Positions 30,271 to 39,175 of a DNA stretch of 64,000 bases are shown here, piece by piece (within the stretch, counting starts at the first letter, position 1; each line of letters starts with the position of its first letter). Location: positions 372,001 through 436,000 of the forward strand of contig NZ_AQHJ01000027.1 of the NCBI RefSeq assembly GCF_014925405.1. The letters run 5' to 3'. Source of the stretch: Pseudoalteromonas ulvae UL12 (GTDB taxonomy: Bacteria; Pseudomonadota; Gammaproteobacteria; Enterobacterales; Alteromonadaceae). A program made the translations under genes and the position numbers. The notes beneath the pieces were generated by a model, which saw only the letters and a list, made by a program, of their open reading frames with translations, did no database searches and was not told where the DNA came from.

Positions 30271-31104
30271 TTAACTTTTCTTTTGGTAAATGATACCTGG
30301 GTTACAACGGATCATGTCAAAATCATTACTCAAACCTGTCATGGACTCCGAAGCACCCAAAAACAAGTAGCCTTTAGGATTTAACGACTGAGCAAACTGT
30401 GCAATGATCTTAGCTTTAACATCAGCTGAGAAATAAATTAATACATTACGACAAAAAATAATGTCAAACTTCCCGAGCAAAGCATACGAGTCAAGTAAGT
30501 TTAAATGTCGAAAAGTTACATTTTTTCTAACATTCTCATTCACTCTTGCCATCCCTCTTTCACTATCTTGAAAAAACTTACTACGTCTTTCTGGTGATAA
30601 GCCTCTTGCTAAAGCTAAAGAGTCGTATTCGGCATTTTTACACAGATCTAGCATTGTATTAGAAATATCAGTTCCAATGATTTGAGCTCCTTGAGCAAGC
30701 CCCCCTGGTTTTTGGCTTTGATATTCAACTACAGACATAGAAATAGAGTATGGCTCTTGCCCCGAAGAACTCGCTGCAGACCAAATTTTAACGGGTCTTC
30801 GTAAATCCTTTAATTCTGGAAATAATTTTGTTTTCAATAATTCAAAGGGGTACTGATCCCGAAACCAAAGAGTTTCATTAGTCGTCATCGCGTCTACAAC
30901 TGCAGCTCGAAGTTGACGTTCATGAGGGCTTAAAGTTTTATTAACTAACTCAGATAAAGACGACACCTCAAAACGATTCATTAAAGGTGCAAGCCGACTT
31001 TTAACTAAATACAGTTTATTATCACCTAATACAATCCCACACTGCTGCTCTAAAAAGGTGCGAAATTTATCGTATTCACTTTGCTCTAAATGTTTATTTT
31101 CCAA
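30271..31104 (-). CDS. cheR: Chemotaxis methyltransferase CheR
   Basis: Methylates glutamates of chemoreceptors with SAM. The 277 residues show the N-terminal helical CheR_N domain (1-80) and the SAM-binding core with WSAASSSGQEPYS (near 107) and IIFCRNVLIYF (near 217), both family hallmarks. It lies 20 bases after cheV, and the flgB promoter follows, the cheV-cheR-flgB order seen in Vibrio and Shewanella. Confidence 0.96.
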   Translation of the reverse strand: MENKHLEQSEYDKFRTFLEQQCGIVLGDNKLYLVKSRLAPLMNRFEVSSLSELVNKTLSPHERQLRAAVVDAMTTNETLWFRDQYPFELLKTKLFPELKDLRRPVKIWSAASSSGQEPYSISMSVVEYQSQKPGGLAQGAQIIGTDISNTMLDLCKNAEYDSLALARGLSPERRSKFFQDSERGMARVNENVRKNVTFRHLNLLDSYALLGKFDIIFCRNVLIYFSADVKAKIIAQFAQSLNPKGYLFLGASESMTGLSNDFDMIRCNPGIIYQKKS

Positions 31105-31124
31105 GCTCTTTCACCTGTTCAAGA

Positions 31125-32057
31125 TCAGTCACAATGGACCCATTTTTTCACAGCCGCAGCTAATTCATCAGGGTTAAACTTCGCAATAAAGTCATCTGCG
31201 CCCACTTTTTCGATCATTGCTTGATTAAACACACCACTCAAAGAGGTATGAAGGATCACATGCAATGGTGCTAGTTTCGGATCTGCTTTTATTTCTGCAG
31301 TTAACGTGTAGCCATCCATTTCGGGCATTTCCACATCAGATATCAGTAAAGCAACACGCTCGGTTATATTATTTTGACAGTCATCTGCTGCGATTTCTCG
31401 AAGTCGAATTAACGCCTCTTTACCGTTTTTGGCTAGTTCAGTCTGAACACCTAAAGGCTCTAAAGCTCGTTTTACTTGATTTCTGGCAACAGCTGAATCA
31501 TCAGCAATGAAGACAATACGTTCGCCTAAATCTTTTTGCATCTCACCATCTGCAACAATTGAGCTATTGACCTCAGTAGCAACAGGGCAGATTTCATTGA
31601 GTATTTTTTCAACATCAAGAATTTCCACTAATTCTTTTTCAATCTCGGTGACTGCTGTCAAATACGAGTATCGACCAGAACCAGAGGGCGGCGGCATAAT
31701 TGCTTCCCAGTTCATATTAACAATTCGCTCAACCGAGCCAACTAAAAATCCTTGAACAGAGCGATTATATTCAGCGATGATTACAAAACTGTTTGTGACA
31801 TCTTCAATTCTTGGTCCACCGACGGCCAGTGACAAATCAATAACTGATATTGTCTGACCACGAATATGCGCGACACCTCGGATAAAACCATTTGATTTTG
31901 GTAAAGCAGTTAAATTTGGGCATTGCAGTACTTCTCGCACTTTAAACACATTAATGCCAAAGCGCTGCCGACCTCGCAATCTAAACAGTAACAACTCCAG
32001 CCTATTTTGACCAACCAACTGAGTGCGTTGGTTAACCGAGTCTAAAATACCCGCCAT
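31125..32057 (-). CDS. cheV: Chemotaxis coupling protein CheV
   Basis: CheW-like adaptor fused to a receiver domain, 310 residues. Residues about 20-165 are CheW-like (FGINVFKVREVL, HIRGQTISVIDL); residues about 180-305 are a receiver with acidic pocket IADDSA and phosphoacceptor Asp in LLISDVEMPEMDG. It links receptors to CheA and adjusts coupling by phosphorylation. It is transcribed divergently from flgA across a 133-base gap. Confidence 0.96.
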   Translation of the reverse strand: MAGILDSVNQRTQLVGQNRLELLLFRLRGRQRFGINVFKVREVLQCPNLTALPKSNGFIRGVAHIRGQTISVIDLSLAVGGPRIEDVTNSFVIIAEYNRSVQGFLVGSVERIVNMNWEAIMPPPSGSGRYSYLTAVTEIEKELVEILDVEKILNEICPVATEVNSSIVADGEMQKDLGERIVFIADDSAVARNQVKRALEPLGVQTELAKNGKEALIRLREIAADDCQNNITERVALLISDVEMPEMDGYTLTAEIKADPKLAPLHVILHTSLSGVFNQAMIEKVGADDFIAKFNPDELAAAVKKWVHCD

Positions 32058-32190
32058 TTTAATCTCCTAGTCAAAAAACAAAATACCCGGAATGATTTTT
32101 GCTTCATGATAATTTAAGTACAGCAAGCGCCTGAATATTGACGCAAAATATTTATACCTTGTTTTCAACATAAAGCATAGTCGAAACCTT

Positions 32191-32898
32191 ATGAGTTTGT
32201 TCAAAAAAAACATCTACAAATTAGTTTTCATAGTCTTTACGTTACTATTGACTACAAAACCAACTATTGCAAAAACATATAGCAATACCGAGCTACAAAA
32301 TATTGCCGTGGATTTTATCGCAAGCAGGCTGCCCACCTTGACTAATGGTGAGCGAACTATCGATGCATTACCACTCGATGATCATATCAAACAAAGAAGT
32401 TGTAACAGTGAGCTTGTTATGAATACAGCGAATCGCAGTTACACGAATCGACAAATGACGGTCCAAATTAAATGCTTAGATGATAATATGTGGCATCAAT
32501 ATATTCAGGTTCGAGCCACAGAGTTATCCTCCCTAGTAGTCACTCAGTCGGCGCTTGCAAAGGGAGAGATCATCACACAAGATAAATTAGTGATCGAAAT
32601 GCGTCCGAGCCATTTAGTGCGTAGTCACCACATAGGCTCAGTTGAAGAACTCATAGGAAGTCGCGCTACCCGATCCATTCGAGCTGGTAGCTCAATTTCA
32701 TTGAATCAAATATGCGCGGTTTGTAAAGGAGATAAAGTCACCATTTACGCTAAGCATAAAACTTTAAGCATTAAAACAAATGGCGAAGCTTTAGAAAATG
32801 GCTTAATTGGTGAGAATATTTTGATAGAAAACAGTCAGTCAGGAAAAAAAATCCAAGCACAAGTTACAGGTCCGAATCAGGTTATTATTAATTTCTAA
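32191..32898 (+). CDS. flgA: P-ring assembly chaperone FlgA
   Basis: Periplasmic chaperone for FlgI ring assembly. It has 235 residues with an N-terminal hydrophobic signal sequence (about 10-28, ending near KPTIAKT) and a C-terminal SAF/ChapFlgA domain (about 110-235) with ALAKGEIITQDKL and RATRSIRAGSSI. Divergent from cheV. The upstream gap has only a weak GG-N10-GC pattern on the plus strand, so no promoter is called. Confidence 0.93.
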   Translation: MSLFKKNIYKLVFIVFTLLLTTKPTIAKTYSNTELQNIAVDFIASRLPTLTNGERTIDALPLDDHIKQRSCNSELVMNTANRSYTNRQMTVQIKCLDDNMWHQYIQVRATELSSLVVTQSALAKGEIITQDKLVIEMRPSHLVRSHHIGSVEELIGSRATRSIRAGSSISLNQICAVCKGDKVTIYAKHKTLSIKTNGEALENGLIGENILIENSQSGKKIQAQVTGPNQVIINF

Positions 32899-32990
32899 CC
32901 TGATTAATGTGCTCTTTTTGAAAAGAAAATAAATTTTAATTTAACCATTAACTAGCAAAAAATCACATACGAAAAAACACACATTTATGC

Positions 32991-33017
32991 TAAAGTTATT
33001 ATTAAATTAGCCGATAC
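32991..33017 (+). promoter_or_regulatory. Sigma28 (FliA) promoter of flgMN
   Basis: TAAAG begins at 32991, and GCCGATAC lies at 33010-33017, with 15 bases between TAAA and the -10 element. Seven of eight -10 positions match the FliA consensus. It drives flgM, whose product inhibits FliA, a known feedback arrangement. Confidence 0.88.
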
Positions 33018-33051
33018 TAAAGTACTAACTTTAATAGGTTTGGAAAAGATC

Positions 33052-33375
33052 ATGGTAAATCAAGTAAATAATCGAAATTCTCACAATGTGAATTTTACTG
33101 ATAATAAACAGGCTGCCCAGTCAAGTGATAAAAATAGTGCCGTCACTCCAACTCAAACAGCTACTACAAACCCAAAATCTGCTGCTGATTCAGTTGTATT
33201 AACATCTCAAGCTCAGCAACTTAAAAATGTTCAAACAAAAGCAGATGAGGCTCCAGGGTTTGATGCGAAAAAAGTAAATGAGCTCAAAAAAGCGATCAGC
33301 GAAGGTAGTTATCAAGTCAATGCTGAAAAGCTAGCTAAAAACATCGCTCAATTTGAGTTTAATTTATATGGATGA
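33052..33375 (+). CDS. flgM: Anti-sigma28 factor FlgM
   Basis: Anti-sigma factor that holds FliA until the hook is complete and is then exported. The 107-residue protein from ATG 33052 has an N-terminal disordered Asn/Gln/Thr-rich half and a C-terminal helical half with VNELKKAISEGSYQVNAEKL (near 73-92), the sigma-binding signature. The ATG has GGAAAAG upstream; a TTG at 33040 would add four residues without a better ribosome site. It overlaps flgN by eight bases. Confidence 0.92.
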   Translation: MVNQVNNRNSHNVNFTDNKQAAQSSDKNSAVTPTQTATTNPKSAADSVVLTSQAQQLKNVQTKADEAPGFDAKKVNELKKAISEGSYQVNAEKLAKNIAQFEFNLYG

Positions 33376-33805
33376 TCTCGCCAATGTTTCGCATGTTATT
33401 GATTTACTGAATGAGCAAAAAGGTAATTTAGCTCAACTGAGTCTTGTACTGACTAATGAATTAGCAGCGATCAGTTCTCGTAATGCAGATAGTTTAACTG
33501 ACTCAGCAACCACTAAACTCGATATACTAAAAAAGGTTCAAAATGTAGACAAACGTCTTGCACATTACGGACTTGCGAAAATGATTCAATCAGTCACTGA
33601 AGTAGATGAGTTAATTAAAGAAGTAAAAGATGAATTGGCGGCCTGTCAAAAACAGAATGATATAAATGCACATGCAGCACATCAGACACATGTTGCTGTA
33701 AATAAAGTAAAAGACATTCTATTGGGTTCTAAACTTTCTCTCACCTATGATAAAAAAGGTGCCGCTACGGGCAATTCAACATTAGGGAAAGGGATCAAAG
33801 CTTAG
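33368..33805 (+). CDS. flgN: Flagellar export chaperone FlgN
   Basis: Cytoplasmic chaperone for FlgK and FlgL. The 145-residue, mostly helical protein starts at ATG 33368 (MDDLANVSHV), inside the end of flgM, so translation is coupled; an upstream TTG is disfavoured. Assignment rests on position after flgM, size and coiled-coil character (LLNEQKGNLAQLSLVLTNEL), since FlgN proteins are weakly conserved. Confidence 0.85.
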   Translation: MDDLANVSHVIDLLNEQKGNLAQLSLVLTNELAAISSRNADSLTDSATTKLDILKKVQNVDKRLAHYGLAKMIQSVTEVDELIKEVKDELAACQKQNDINAHAAHQTHVAVNKVKDILLGSKLSLTYDKKGAATGNSTLGKGIKA

Positions 33806-33825
33806 TTTGTTAACTCCCCCATCGA

Positions 33826-34281
33826 TTAATAGTACTTTACCTTTTTAATACTTCTAGGTTTTACTTCACCAATATAAAGGTCATAAACCAGTTTCATATC
33901 TAGCTCCAGCTCTGTCGCATATATATCACCTACAGCATACGACTTTATAACTTTCGCTCCCCTCACAACACCATTTACTTGAGAGTTTAATGTGTCATTC
34001 GTGGCAACCATAGCCCTAACAGAAGAGTTAGCCGTAATTTTTTGACCATACACTTGTTCTGCAAGCTCTCTATATGCTTCTAACTTAGAAGCTTTAATTG
34101 CCAAAATTGCTTTTTGTTGCTCATTTTGACCCGGTTGAAGGCTAATTGGAGCATAACCTACAGCCTTCAAAACTGGATAAGAATCAGGTTGCTGATAAGT
34201 GTATTCTATTTGCTTATCGAAGATATGCGAGCACCCCGATAGCGCAATCACGCCTGTAAATACTAAGACTGCACGTTTCAT
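33826..34281 (-). CDS. flgP: Flagellar outer-membrane lipoprotein FlgP
   Basis: LPP20-type lipoprotein needed for stable polar flagella in Vibrio-like bacteria. From the ATG at 34281 the 151-residue precursor has the lipobox ALSGC (Cys17); an in-frame extension of 36 residues upstream would bury the signal peptide and is rejected. The conserved KASKLEAYRELAEQVYG helix lies near residues 64-80 and NSQVNGVVRGAKV near 102. It is divergent from flgT, with a separate sigma54-like promoter for each. It converges on flgN with a 20-base gap. Confidence 0.9.
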   Translation of the reverse strand: MKRAVLVFTGVIALSGCSHIFDKQIEYTYQQPDSYPVLKAVGYAPISLQPGQNEQQKAILAIKASKLEAYRELAEQVYGQKITANSSVRAMVATNDTLNSQVNGVVRGAKVIKSYAVGDIYATELELDMKLVYDLYIGEVKPRSIKKVKYY

Positions 34282-34317
34282 TTCAAACTTTCCATAATAT
34301 TTCTTTGCATCAAACCA

Positions 34318-34333
34318 TGCACAAAATATGCCT
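34318..34333 (-). promoter_or_regulatory. Possible sigma54 promoter of flgP
   Basis: Minus strand reads AGGCATATTTTGTGCA: GG and GC ten bases apart, but the -24 part (AGGCAT) is imperfect. The predicted start leaves about 25 bases before the ATG at 34281. Confidence 0.5.
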
Positions 34334-34354
34334 AAACATATCCTTTTAGTTATC

Positions 34355-34370
34355 TGGTACATTATTTGCT
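34355..34370 (+). promoter_or_regulatory. Sigma54 promoter of flgT
   Basis: Plus strand reads TGGTACATTATTTGCT: GG and GC ten bases apart, perfect -12 TTTGCT. The predicted start leaves about 26 bases before flgT. Confidence 0.75.
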
Positions 34371-34406
34371 GTAAAAATAACAAGCACAATGAATTAAGAT
34401 ATAAAT

Positions 34407-35585
34407 ATGAAACAATTAACAGCTTTGCTTCTTTTATTCCTCGCGATCAACTGCCATGCACAGTGGTACGAATCTACAGGCCAAGCACAAATCAGAGATG
34501 GCGATAAACACAGCGCTAAAGCTCGTGCAACTGAAGATGCAATTAAGCAAGCGCTTGTTTACGCTGGCGCTTCGGTATCAAGTTTACAATCAGTCGCAGA
34601 TGGCTTAATTACTCAAGATCAACTCAAAGTAAGGGCGCATGGTGAGATAAATAATATCGAGTTAATTGACGAAACATATTCTAATGACTTCGTCTCTGTC
34701 ACCGTTAGGCTGGATATTTTTCCTAACGATAAACAATGTTTCTCATCTGACTTCAAAAAATCAGTAGCAATCACCCAAACTCAACTTAGCAACCGTGAAG
34801 ACGCCTTACACGGTCAAATTTTTGACATCAACAAGGCCTTCAGCGAGAAGTTATTTCAAACAATTAGAAACAATGAGCAATCTCTTGCTGCACGCCCTTA
34901 TTACAACAAATCAATACGCGTCCAAGACTACTTTAGCGAGCAGTTACAATTTGATAACCGCCTAGTAGAGCAAATTGCAACCCACACCGACAGTCAGTAT
35001 GTTTTGATTTCTCAAATCACTGATGCCTCTTTAGGCTCTCAGCAGAATTCTGATTTTTTATTTTGGCAAGATGAACAATTTGAACGGTTTTTTAATTTGG
35101 ACTTCATGCTAATAAACGCCCTCACCCATGAATTGATGTGGCAAAACACTTATCAAACTAGCGCGGTATGGCGCTTTAAAAAAACAGCCCAACCAAGTGT
35201 GTTTAGCAGTCAATTTTGGCGTTCTGAATATGGCACAGCCATAGAGCAACTAACTCGCCAAGTTAGCTTTGATTTAAGGGATACGTTGACATGTTTGCCA
35301 CTGCAAGGTCAGATCAAAGAGATTAGAGATAACACCATAGTACTTAATTTAGGCACTGATCAAGGAGTAAAAAAAGGGCAGAGTTTTTCGGTTGCCCATC
35401 GCTCTCACATTTTAGACACAAACGGTTACCCCATGCCATATATTATTCAAAGTGAGAACAAAGTCAGAATTGAGCAAGTATTTAAACACTCAGCTATAGC
35501 AAGTAGCATTTCCGATGAACTTTTAGCAAACATCCAAAGAAGCGACATAGTTCTATTAGTAGAGTGGCAAGAGCCATCGTTATAA
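34407..35585 (+). CDS. flgT: Flagellar H-ring protein FlgT
   Basis: Periplasmic H-ring component that supports the basal body of polar, often sodium-driven, flagella. It has 392 residues: a Sec signal ending near CHAQ-WYE (about 19), a FlgT N-terminal domain with ARATEDAIKQALVYAGASVSS (about 39-59, landmark), a TolB-like middle, and a C-terminal barrel with GTDQGVKKGQSF (near 318). Divergent from flgP. A hairpin terminator follows. Confidence 0.92.
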   Translation: MKQLTALLLLFLAINCHAQWYESTGQAQIRDGDKHSAKARATEDAIKQALVYAGASVSSLQSVADGLITQDQLKVRAHGEINNIELIDETYSNDFVSVTVRLDIFPNDKQCFSSDFKKSVAITQTQLSNREDALHGQIFDINKAFSEKLFQTIRNNEQSLAARPYYNKSIRVQDYFSEQLQFDNRLVEQIATHTDSQYVLISQITDASLGSQQNSDFLFWQDEQFERFFNLDFMLINALTHELMWQNTYQTSAVWRFKKTAQPSVFSSQFWRSEYGTAIEQLTRQVSFDLRDTLTCLPLQGQIKEIRDNTIVLNLGTDQGVKKGQSFSVAHRSHILDTNGYPMPYIIQSENKVRIEQVFKHSAIASSISDELLANIQRSDIVLLVEWQEPSL

Positions 35586-35598
35586 CTGCCTATCCATG

Positions 35599-35635
35599 CG
35601 CTGGTATTCATCTAAAAAAGAGATGAATGCCAGCG
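35599..35635 (+). terminator. Terminator after flgT
   Basis: 15-bp stem (35599-35613 with 35621-35635, one G-T pair), seven-base loop, then ATTTTAAA. Confidence 0.75.
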
Positions 35636-35717
35636 ATTTTAAACATTGGATAAATAAACCATCCATGCACATAATAAAGATGTAATCAACTCCCACTTCA
35701 ATTAAAGGACTATTTTA

Positions 35718-36452
35718 ATGCTTAAAGATTTAACCGGACATACAATCCCAAATGCGACCTTTCCGTTCAGAGCAAATGATGAATGGCATTCTGTCACCAC
35801 TGACGAGCTATTTAATAATAAAACTGTAGTGGTTTTTTCATTACCAGGCGCATTCACTCCAACGTGTTCGTCAACACATTTACCTCGTTATAATGAGCTA
35901 GCCCATATATTCAAGCAAAACGGAGTCGATGATATTTTATGTATTTCAGTTAATGATACTTTTGTAATGAATGCATGGTCACAAGATCAAGAAGCCAGCA
36001 ATATCCGTTTGATCCCTGATGGCTCTGGTGTATTTACTCAAGGCATGGGGATGCTCGTTGATAAAAGCGACATTGGCTTTGGCCAACGCAGTTGGCGTTA
36101 CTCTATGCTGGTTAAAAATGGGGTGATTGACAAGATGTTCATTGAACCTGATTTGCCAGGTGACCCATTTGAAGTATCAGATGCCGACACGATGCTTGAC
36201 TATATTAATCCTCACCAAATTAAGCCAAAACCAATTGCACTATTTACAAAACCAAACTGCCCATTTTGTAATAATGCAAAGCGCCTCCTTCAACAAAAAG
36301 GCCTTGCATATGAAGAAATTGTATTAGGTAAAGATGCTTCACTCACCAGCTTAAAAGCAATGTCAGGAAGAGACACAGTACCGCAAGTATTTATTGGCGG
36401 ACAACATATTGGCGGCTCGGATGATTTAGAAACATACTTTGAACAACAATAA
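35718..36452 (+). CDS. Peroxiredoxin-glutaredoxin hybrid (hyPrx5)
   Basis: Glutathione-dependent peroxidase that reduces peroxides in the cytoplasm. The 244 residues combine a Prx5 domain (1-160, peroxidatic Cys in GAFTPTCSSTHLP near residue 50) and a glutaredoxin domain (about 170-244, with CPFC at the redox site and the TVPQVFIGG loop). The fusion is a known type in gammaproteobacteria. It has its own terminator and no obvious link to flagella apart from location. Confidence 0.93.
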   Translation: MLKDLTGHTIPNATFPFRANDEWHSVTTDELFNNKTVVVFSLPGAFTPTCSSTHLPRYNELAHIFKQNGVDDILCISVNDTFVMNAWSQDQEASNIRLIPDGSGVFTQGMGMLVDKSDIGFGQRSWRYSMLVKNGVIDKMFIEPDLPGDPFEVSDADTMLDYINPHQIKPKPIALFTKPNCPFCNNAKRLLQQKGLAYEEIVLGKDASLTSLKAMSGRDTVPQVFIGGQHIGGSDDLETYFEQQ

Positions 36453-36468
36453 AGTAATGTTGAAAACA

Positions 36469-36496
36469 AAAAAGCAAAGCTCAGACTTTGCTTTTT
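36469..36496 (+). terminator. Terminator after hyPrx5
   Basis: Perfect 11-bp stem (36469-36479 with 36486-36496), six-base loop, with a run of five Ts at the 3' end. Confidence 0.85.
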
Positions 36497-36559
36497 GTTA
36501 GCTATAAAGCATCGTCGATCATTTTAAAATTATACATCGGCTTATTTTGATAATTCAGC

Positions 36560-36634
36560 TGGTAGCCCCTACAGGAATCGAACCTGTAACTGCCCCTTAG
36601 GAGGGGGCCGTTATATCCATTTAACTAAGAGGCC
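36560..36634 (-). tRNA. tRNA-Arg (anticodon CCT)
   Basis: Read on the minus strand it folds as a complete cloverleaf of 75 bases with encoded CCA: acceptor GGCCTCT/AGGGGCT (two G-T pairs), D stem GTTA/TAAC, anticodon stem GCCCC/GGGGC with loop CTCCTAA (anticodon CCT), T stem ACAGG/CCTGT with TTCGATT loop. Confidence 0.95.
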
Positions 36635-36681
36635 TAAACTCATAAAACATTACAGAAAAACACACCAAGATTCAATCATTC

Positions 36682-36697
36682 TGGCTTAAAAAATGCA
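36682..36697 (+). promoter_or_regulatory. Sigma54 promoter of flgO
   Basis: Plus strand reads TGGCTTAAAAAATGCA: GG and GC ten bases apart, -24 TGGC and -12 ATGCA. The predicted start is about 22 bases before the ATG at 36730. Confidence 0.7.
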
Positions 36698-36729
36698 TGT
36701 TTAAAATTAAACACATTGAGGTATTTTTT

Positions 36730-37401
36730 ATGGACTATCAATTTAAAAAGCATTTAGTTTTCTTACCGATTTTAGCACTTGTGGGCTGCAGCCACCCTTT
36801 TGCTAACAGTAACTCAAACAACAATACATGTATTGATGAAACAGGTAGAACCTATAACTGCGGAAGTATTGGAATTGGAGCCCACTCCTCAGCTAAAACA
36901 TCTAGCGCAGGTCTTTATGATATGCATTCTGACGCGCAAGATCCCACATTATTTCGCACAAATATTAATTTTCAGCTGCTTAACGAATATATTCAACAAA
37001 TGTCTAAAGAGTTAAATGATTCATTAATACAACGCAATATTAGGCAGCCAATTGCGATCACATCATTTGTAAATCTTGATAGTACACTAAGACAAACCAA
37101 TGCGTTAGGCAATCAAATTTCTGAATACTTCCTGACAGAGCTACCTAAGCTGGGCTTACCAATAAGCGACCATAAAATCACAGGAAATATTGCAGTGACT
37201 CAAAAAGGTGATTTTGCATTTTCACGCAACATTGAAGATCTCAAAAAGCAGCAAAATATTGGTTATATTTTATCAGGCACTATGATTAATAATGATAAAG
37301 GTGTCATTATTAATGCACGAGTGATTGCTTTAGAAACCAATACTGTTGTCGCATCTTCGAACAAGCTGATACCTAGCTTGATAGTAAAGCAAGTAATTTA
37401 A
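36730..37401 (+). CDS. flgO: FlgO family outer-membrane lipoprotein
   Basis: FlgO-type protein, linked to outer-membrane stability of polar flagella in Vibrio. From ATG 36730 (GAGG eight bases upstream) it has 223 residues with lipobox ALVGC (Cys20); 11 extra N-terminal residues are possible but unsupported. The conserved FlgO domain covers about 85-215: PIAITSFVNLD, GNQISEYFLTEL, KGDFAFSR and a C-terminal NARVIALETNTVV. It converges on the surface-structure cluster that contains two further FlgO-like proteins. Confidence 0.88.
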   Translation: MDYQFKKHLVFLPILALVGCSHPFANSNSNNNTCIDETGRTYNCGSIGIGAHSSAKTSSAGLYDMHSDAQDPTLFRTNINFQLLNEYIQQMSKELNDSLIQRNIRQPIAITSFVNLDSTLRQTNALGNQISEYFLTELPKLGLPISDHKITGNIAVTQKGDFAFSRNIEDLKKQQNIGYILSGTMINNDKGVIINARVIALETNTVVASSNKLIPSLIVKQVI

Positions 37402-37428
37402 GCTTTCAAATGCGGCATTGAATTGTCG

Positions 37429-38700
37429 CTATACCCCTTTTATTTTACAAGGTGTTACGTCTGATATAGGGAATATTTTCTCGCCATTGAGTTGTATAAT
37501 CATCACCTCTTGTTTGAGGCGTGTCAAAATACCACTTGGATAATTTCTAAGCCCCTCTAAATCTTCATATTGAGCTTGACCAATCAAATCAATTATCACA
37601 TCACCTTTTTCTACCGAGACAACCTTACCTATATAGTTCTCTTGGCTAGTACATACTGTCATATCATACGAGAGAGTTTCAATGCTGGTGCTCTGTGAAA
37701 CATCATTAGCACTGAGATCGACTTTGCTTTTGATGGAGTCTTTATGAAATGATAATTCTGCAATAAGCTGCTCATCCATTGTCGTTGCGGGTATATCAAA
37801 ATGTATTGATTCATGCTTAGGGTAAGTATTGAGTACCAACCATGCTTCTTCGATATCTGAATATTGAGCTATTTCAGGCTCTAAACGATTTAATTGACTT
37901 TGTCCTACTAACAACTCATCTGTGGTTTTATACTGCTTAAAAGTTAGTTGCTCTTCGTCCACTTTTGATACAAGTACTTCATCAAGACTCTCGCTTACAA
38001 CAGTTAAACCTACTTCGTCGCTGTTATTGCTAGTTAATAAGGATGGCTCGATAAAATCAACATGAAAGCTTGCAATGTCTTGACTTGATATTAATTCAAC
38101 CTTAGACAAATATTCAGTGAAAGCATCTAAACTTGTTTCACGCTTAAACCAAAGGCTAAAGTTTTCGATACTTGAAAATGTATTCTCGTTTTGCGTCAAA
38201 TGACGTAAATAGGAGAATACAAAATACCTATTTTTATCAGTCATCAATTCGAGATTTTTATTTAATAAATAAAAATCTGAATAAAACGCATACAATTCAT
38301 GCTCATTTTCTGTAAAAAAACGCTCAAGTATGGTCATTCCCTGATTATCGGTCGCTATATCATATTGGTTTATCAATACACAAACATCAGAACAAGAATA
38401 TTTACCATAAAAAGAGGGAGTTAAGAGATTAAATGAATACTCATTTTCTTGATGACTCAAACGAATATCTTTGAGTGTATAACTCACACCAGAATCAGAA
38501 ACTGCGTGTTGAATATTACCGACAACATATATTCCTTGTTGGGTAATCAAACTCTCCGAGTATTCTGATAAAGCTTTAAATTTTTCGACTGTTGCACGAT
38601 GCCGCTCACTTGCCAGATCTTTCTGAGATGCACAGCCCGATATAAGCGATTGAATAACGATTATAAGAACAATAAATCGTGTTATGGAAGCACTTCCCAC
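37429..38700 (-). CDS. Lipoprotein of unknown function, end of usher cluster
   Basis: Not recognised. The 423-residue protein starts at a GTG (38700) with a strong GAAGGAGG six bases upstream, and has a lipoprotein signal with lipobox ISGC (Cys23). The mature part is acidic and Ser/Glu-rich with no cysteine motif beyond scattered residues. Residues about 345-423 (YIGKVVSVEKGDVIIDLIG onward) look like a small beta-barrel of SH3 type. It overlaps the upstream secreted-protein gene by 19 bases, so it is the last gene of the usher operon. An outer-membrane anchor or assembly factor for the surface structure is a guess from context. Confidence 0.6.
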   Translation of the reverse strand: MGSASITRFIVLIIVIQSLISGCASQKDLASERHRATVEKFKALSEYSESLITQQGIYVVGNIQHAVSDSGVSYTLKDIRLSHQENEYSFNLLTPSFYGKYSCSDVCVLINQYDIATDNQGMTILERFFTENEHELYAFYSDFYLLNKNLELMTDKNRYFVFSYLRHLTQNENTFSSIENFSLWFKRETSLDAFTEYLSKVELISSQDIASFHVDFIEPSLLTSNNSDEVGLTVVSESLDEVLVSKVDEEQLTFKQYKTTDELLVGQSQLNRLEPEIAQYSDIEEAWLVLNTYPKHESIHFDIPATTMDEQLIAELSFHKDSIKSKVDLSANDVSQSTSIETLSYDMTVCTSQENYIGKVVSVEKGDVIIDLIGQAQYEDLEGLRNYPSGILTRLKQEVMIIQLNGEKIFPISDVTPCKIKGV

Positions 38701-39173
38701 TCTATGCCTCCTTCTTTTGTTAAGTTAATTGAACTATTCGGTGCCAATTCAGTTGTTGAAAATAAACGACCACCAATAAAAATACGAACCACTCCCGATG
38801 TGCTGCTGTTAATTTGGATTTGTTGATTAGCGACATACAGTTTTGATTCTACATCATTCTCGATTCTGCCATCAGGGATAAAGATCAAGCCATCACCATC
38901 TTTATCTCTTTGATTAACTCGAATATTAATCAATTTATTTGGCTCAGAAATAATCACATACTGACCTACAACTCCACGCCCTGCGTTAAAACATATATTT
39001 GACGTCGAAATGTCAGTAATGTCACCTGTCATATGATCCAACTTACAATTACCCGGAAGAAATATAATTTGGCTAAATGAAATATTCTTAACGATAGAAA
39101 TCGTCGGAACAATTTCTTCTGCTGAAGCCGTTTTTATGAAAAAGAAAAAAATTATCAAGCAGTAAATTTTCAA
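38682..39173 (-). CDS. Small secreted protein, possible minor subunit
   Basis: A 163-residue protein with a Sec signal peptide ending near KTASA-EE (about residue 18). The start is a TTG (39173), two bases after the usher stop, with only a weak ribosome site; it is accepted because it is the only start that keeps the signal peptide. The mature chain has two cysteines (PGNCKLD, SNICFN), an FIGGRLFST turn and ends in a beta-rich IEWEV, which recalls DUF4402-type subunits. A tip or anchor subunit of the structure is possible. Assignment to that family is uncertain. Confidence 0.6.
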   Translation of the reverse strand: MKIYCLIIFFFFIKTASAEEIVPTISIVKNISFSQIIFLPGNCKLDHMTGDITDISTSNICFNAGRGVVGQYVIISEPNKLINIRVNQRDKDGDGLIFIPDGRIENDVESKLYVANQQIQINSSTSGVVRIFIGGRLFSTTELAPNSSINLTKEGGIEWEVLP

Positions 39174-39175
39174 GC

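Noticed and set aside
32088..32189. Weak GG-N10-GC patterns on both strands between cheV and flgA
   Set aside because: Only the GG and GC dinucleotides match; the surrounding -24 bases do not, so chance is likely.
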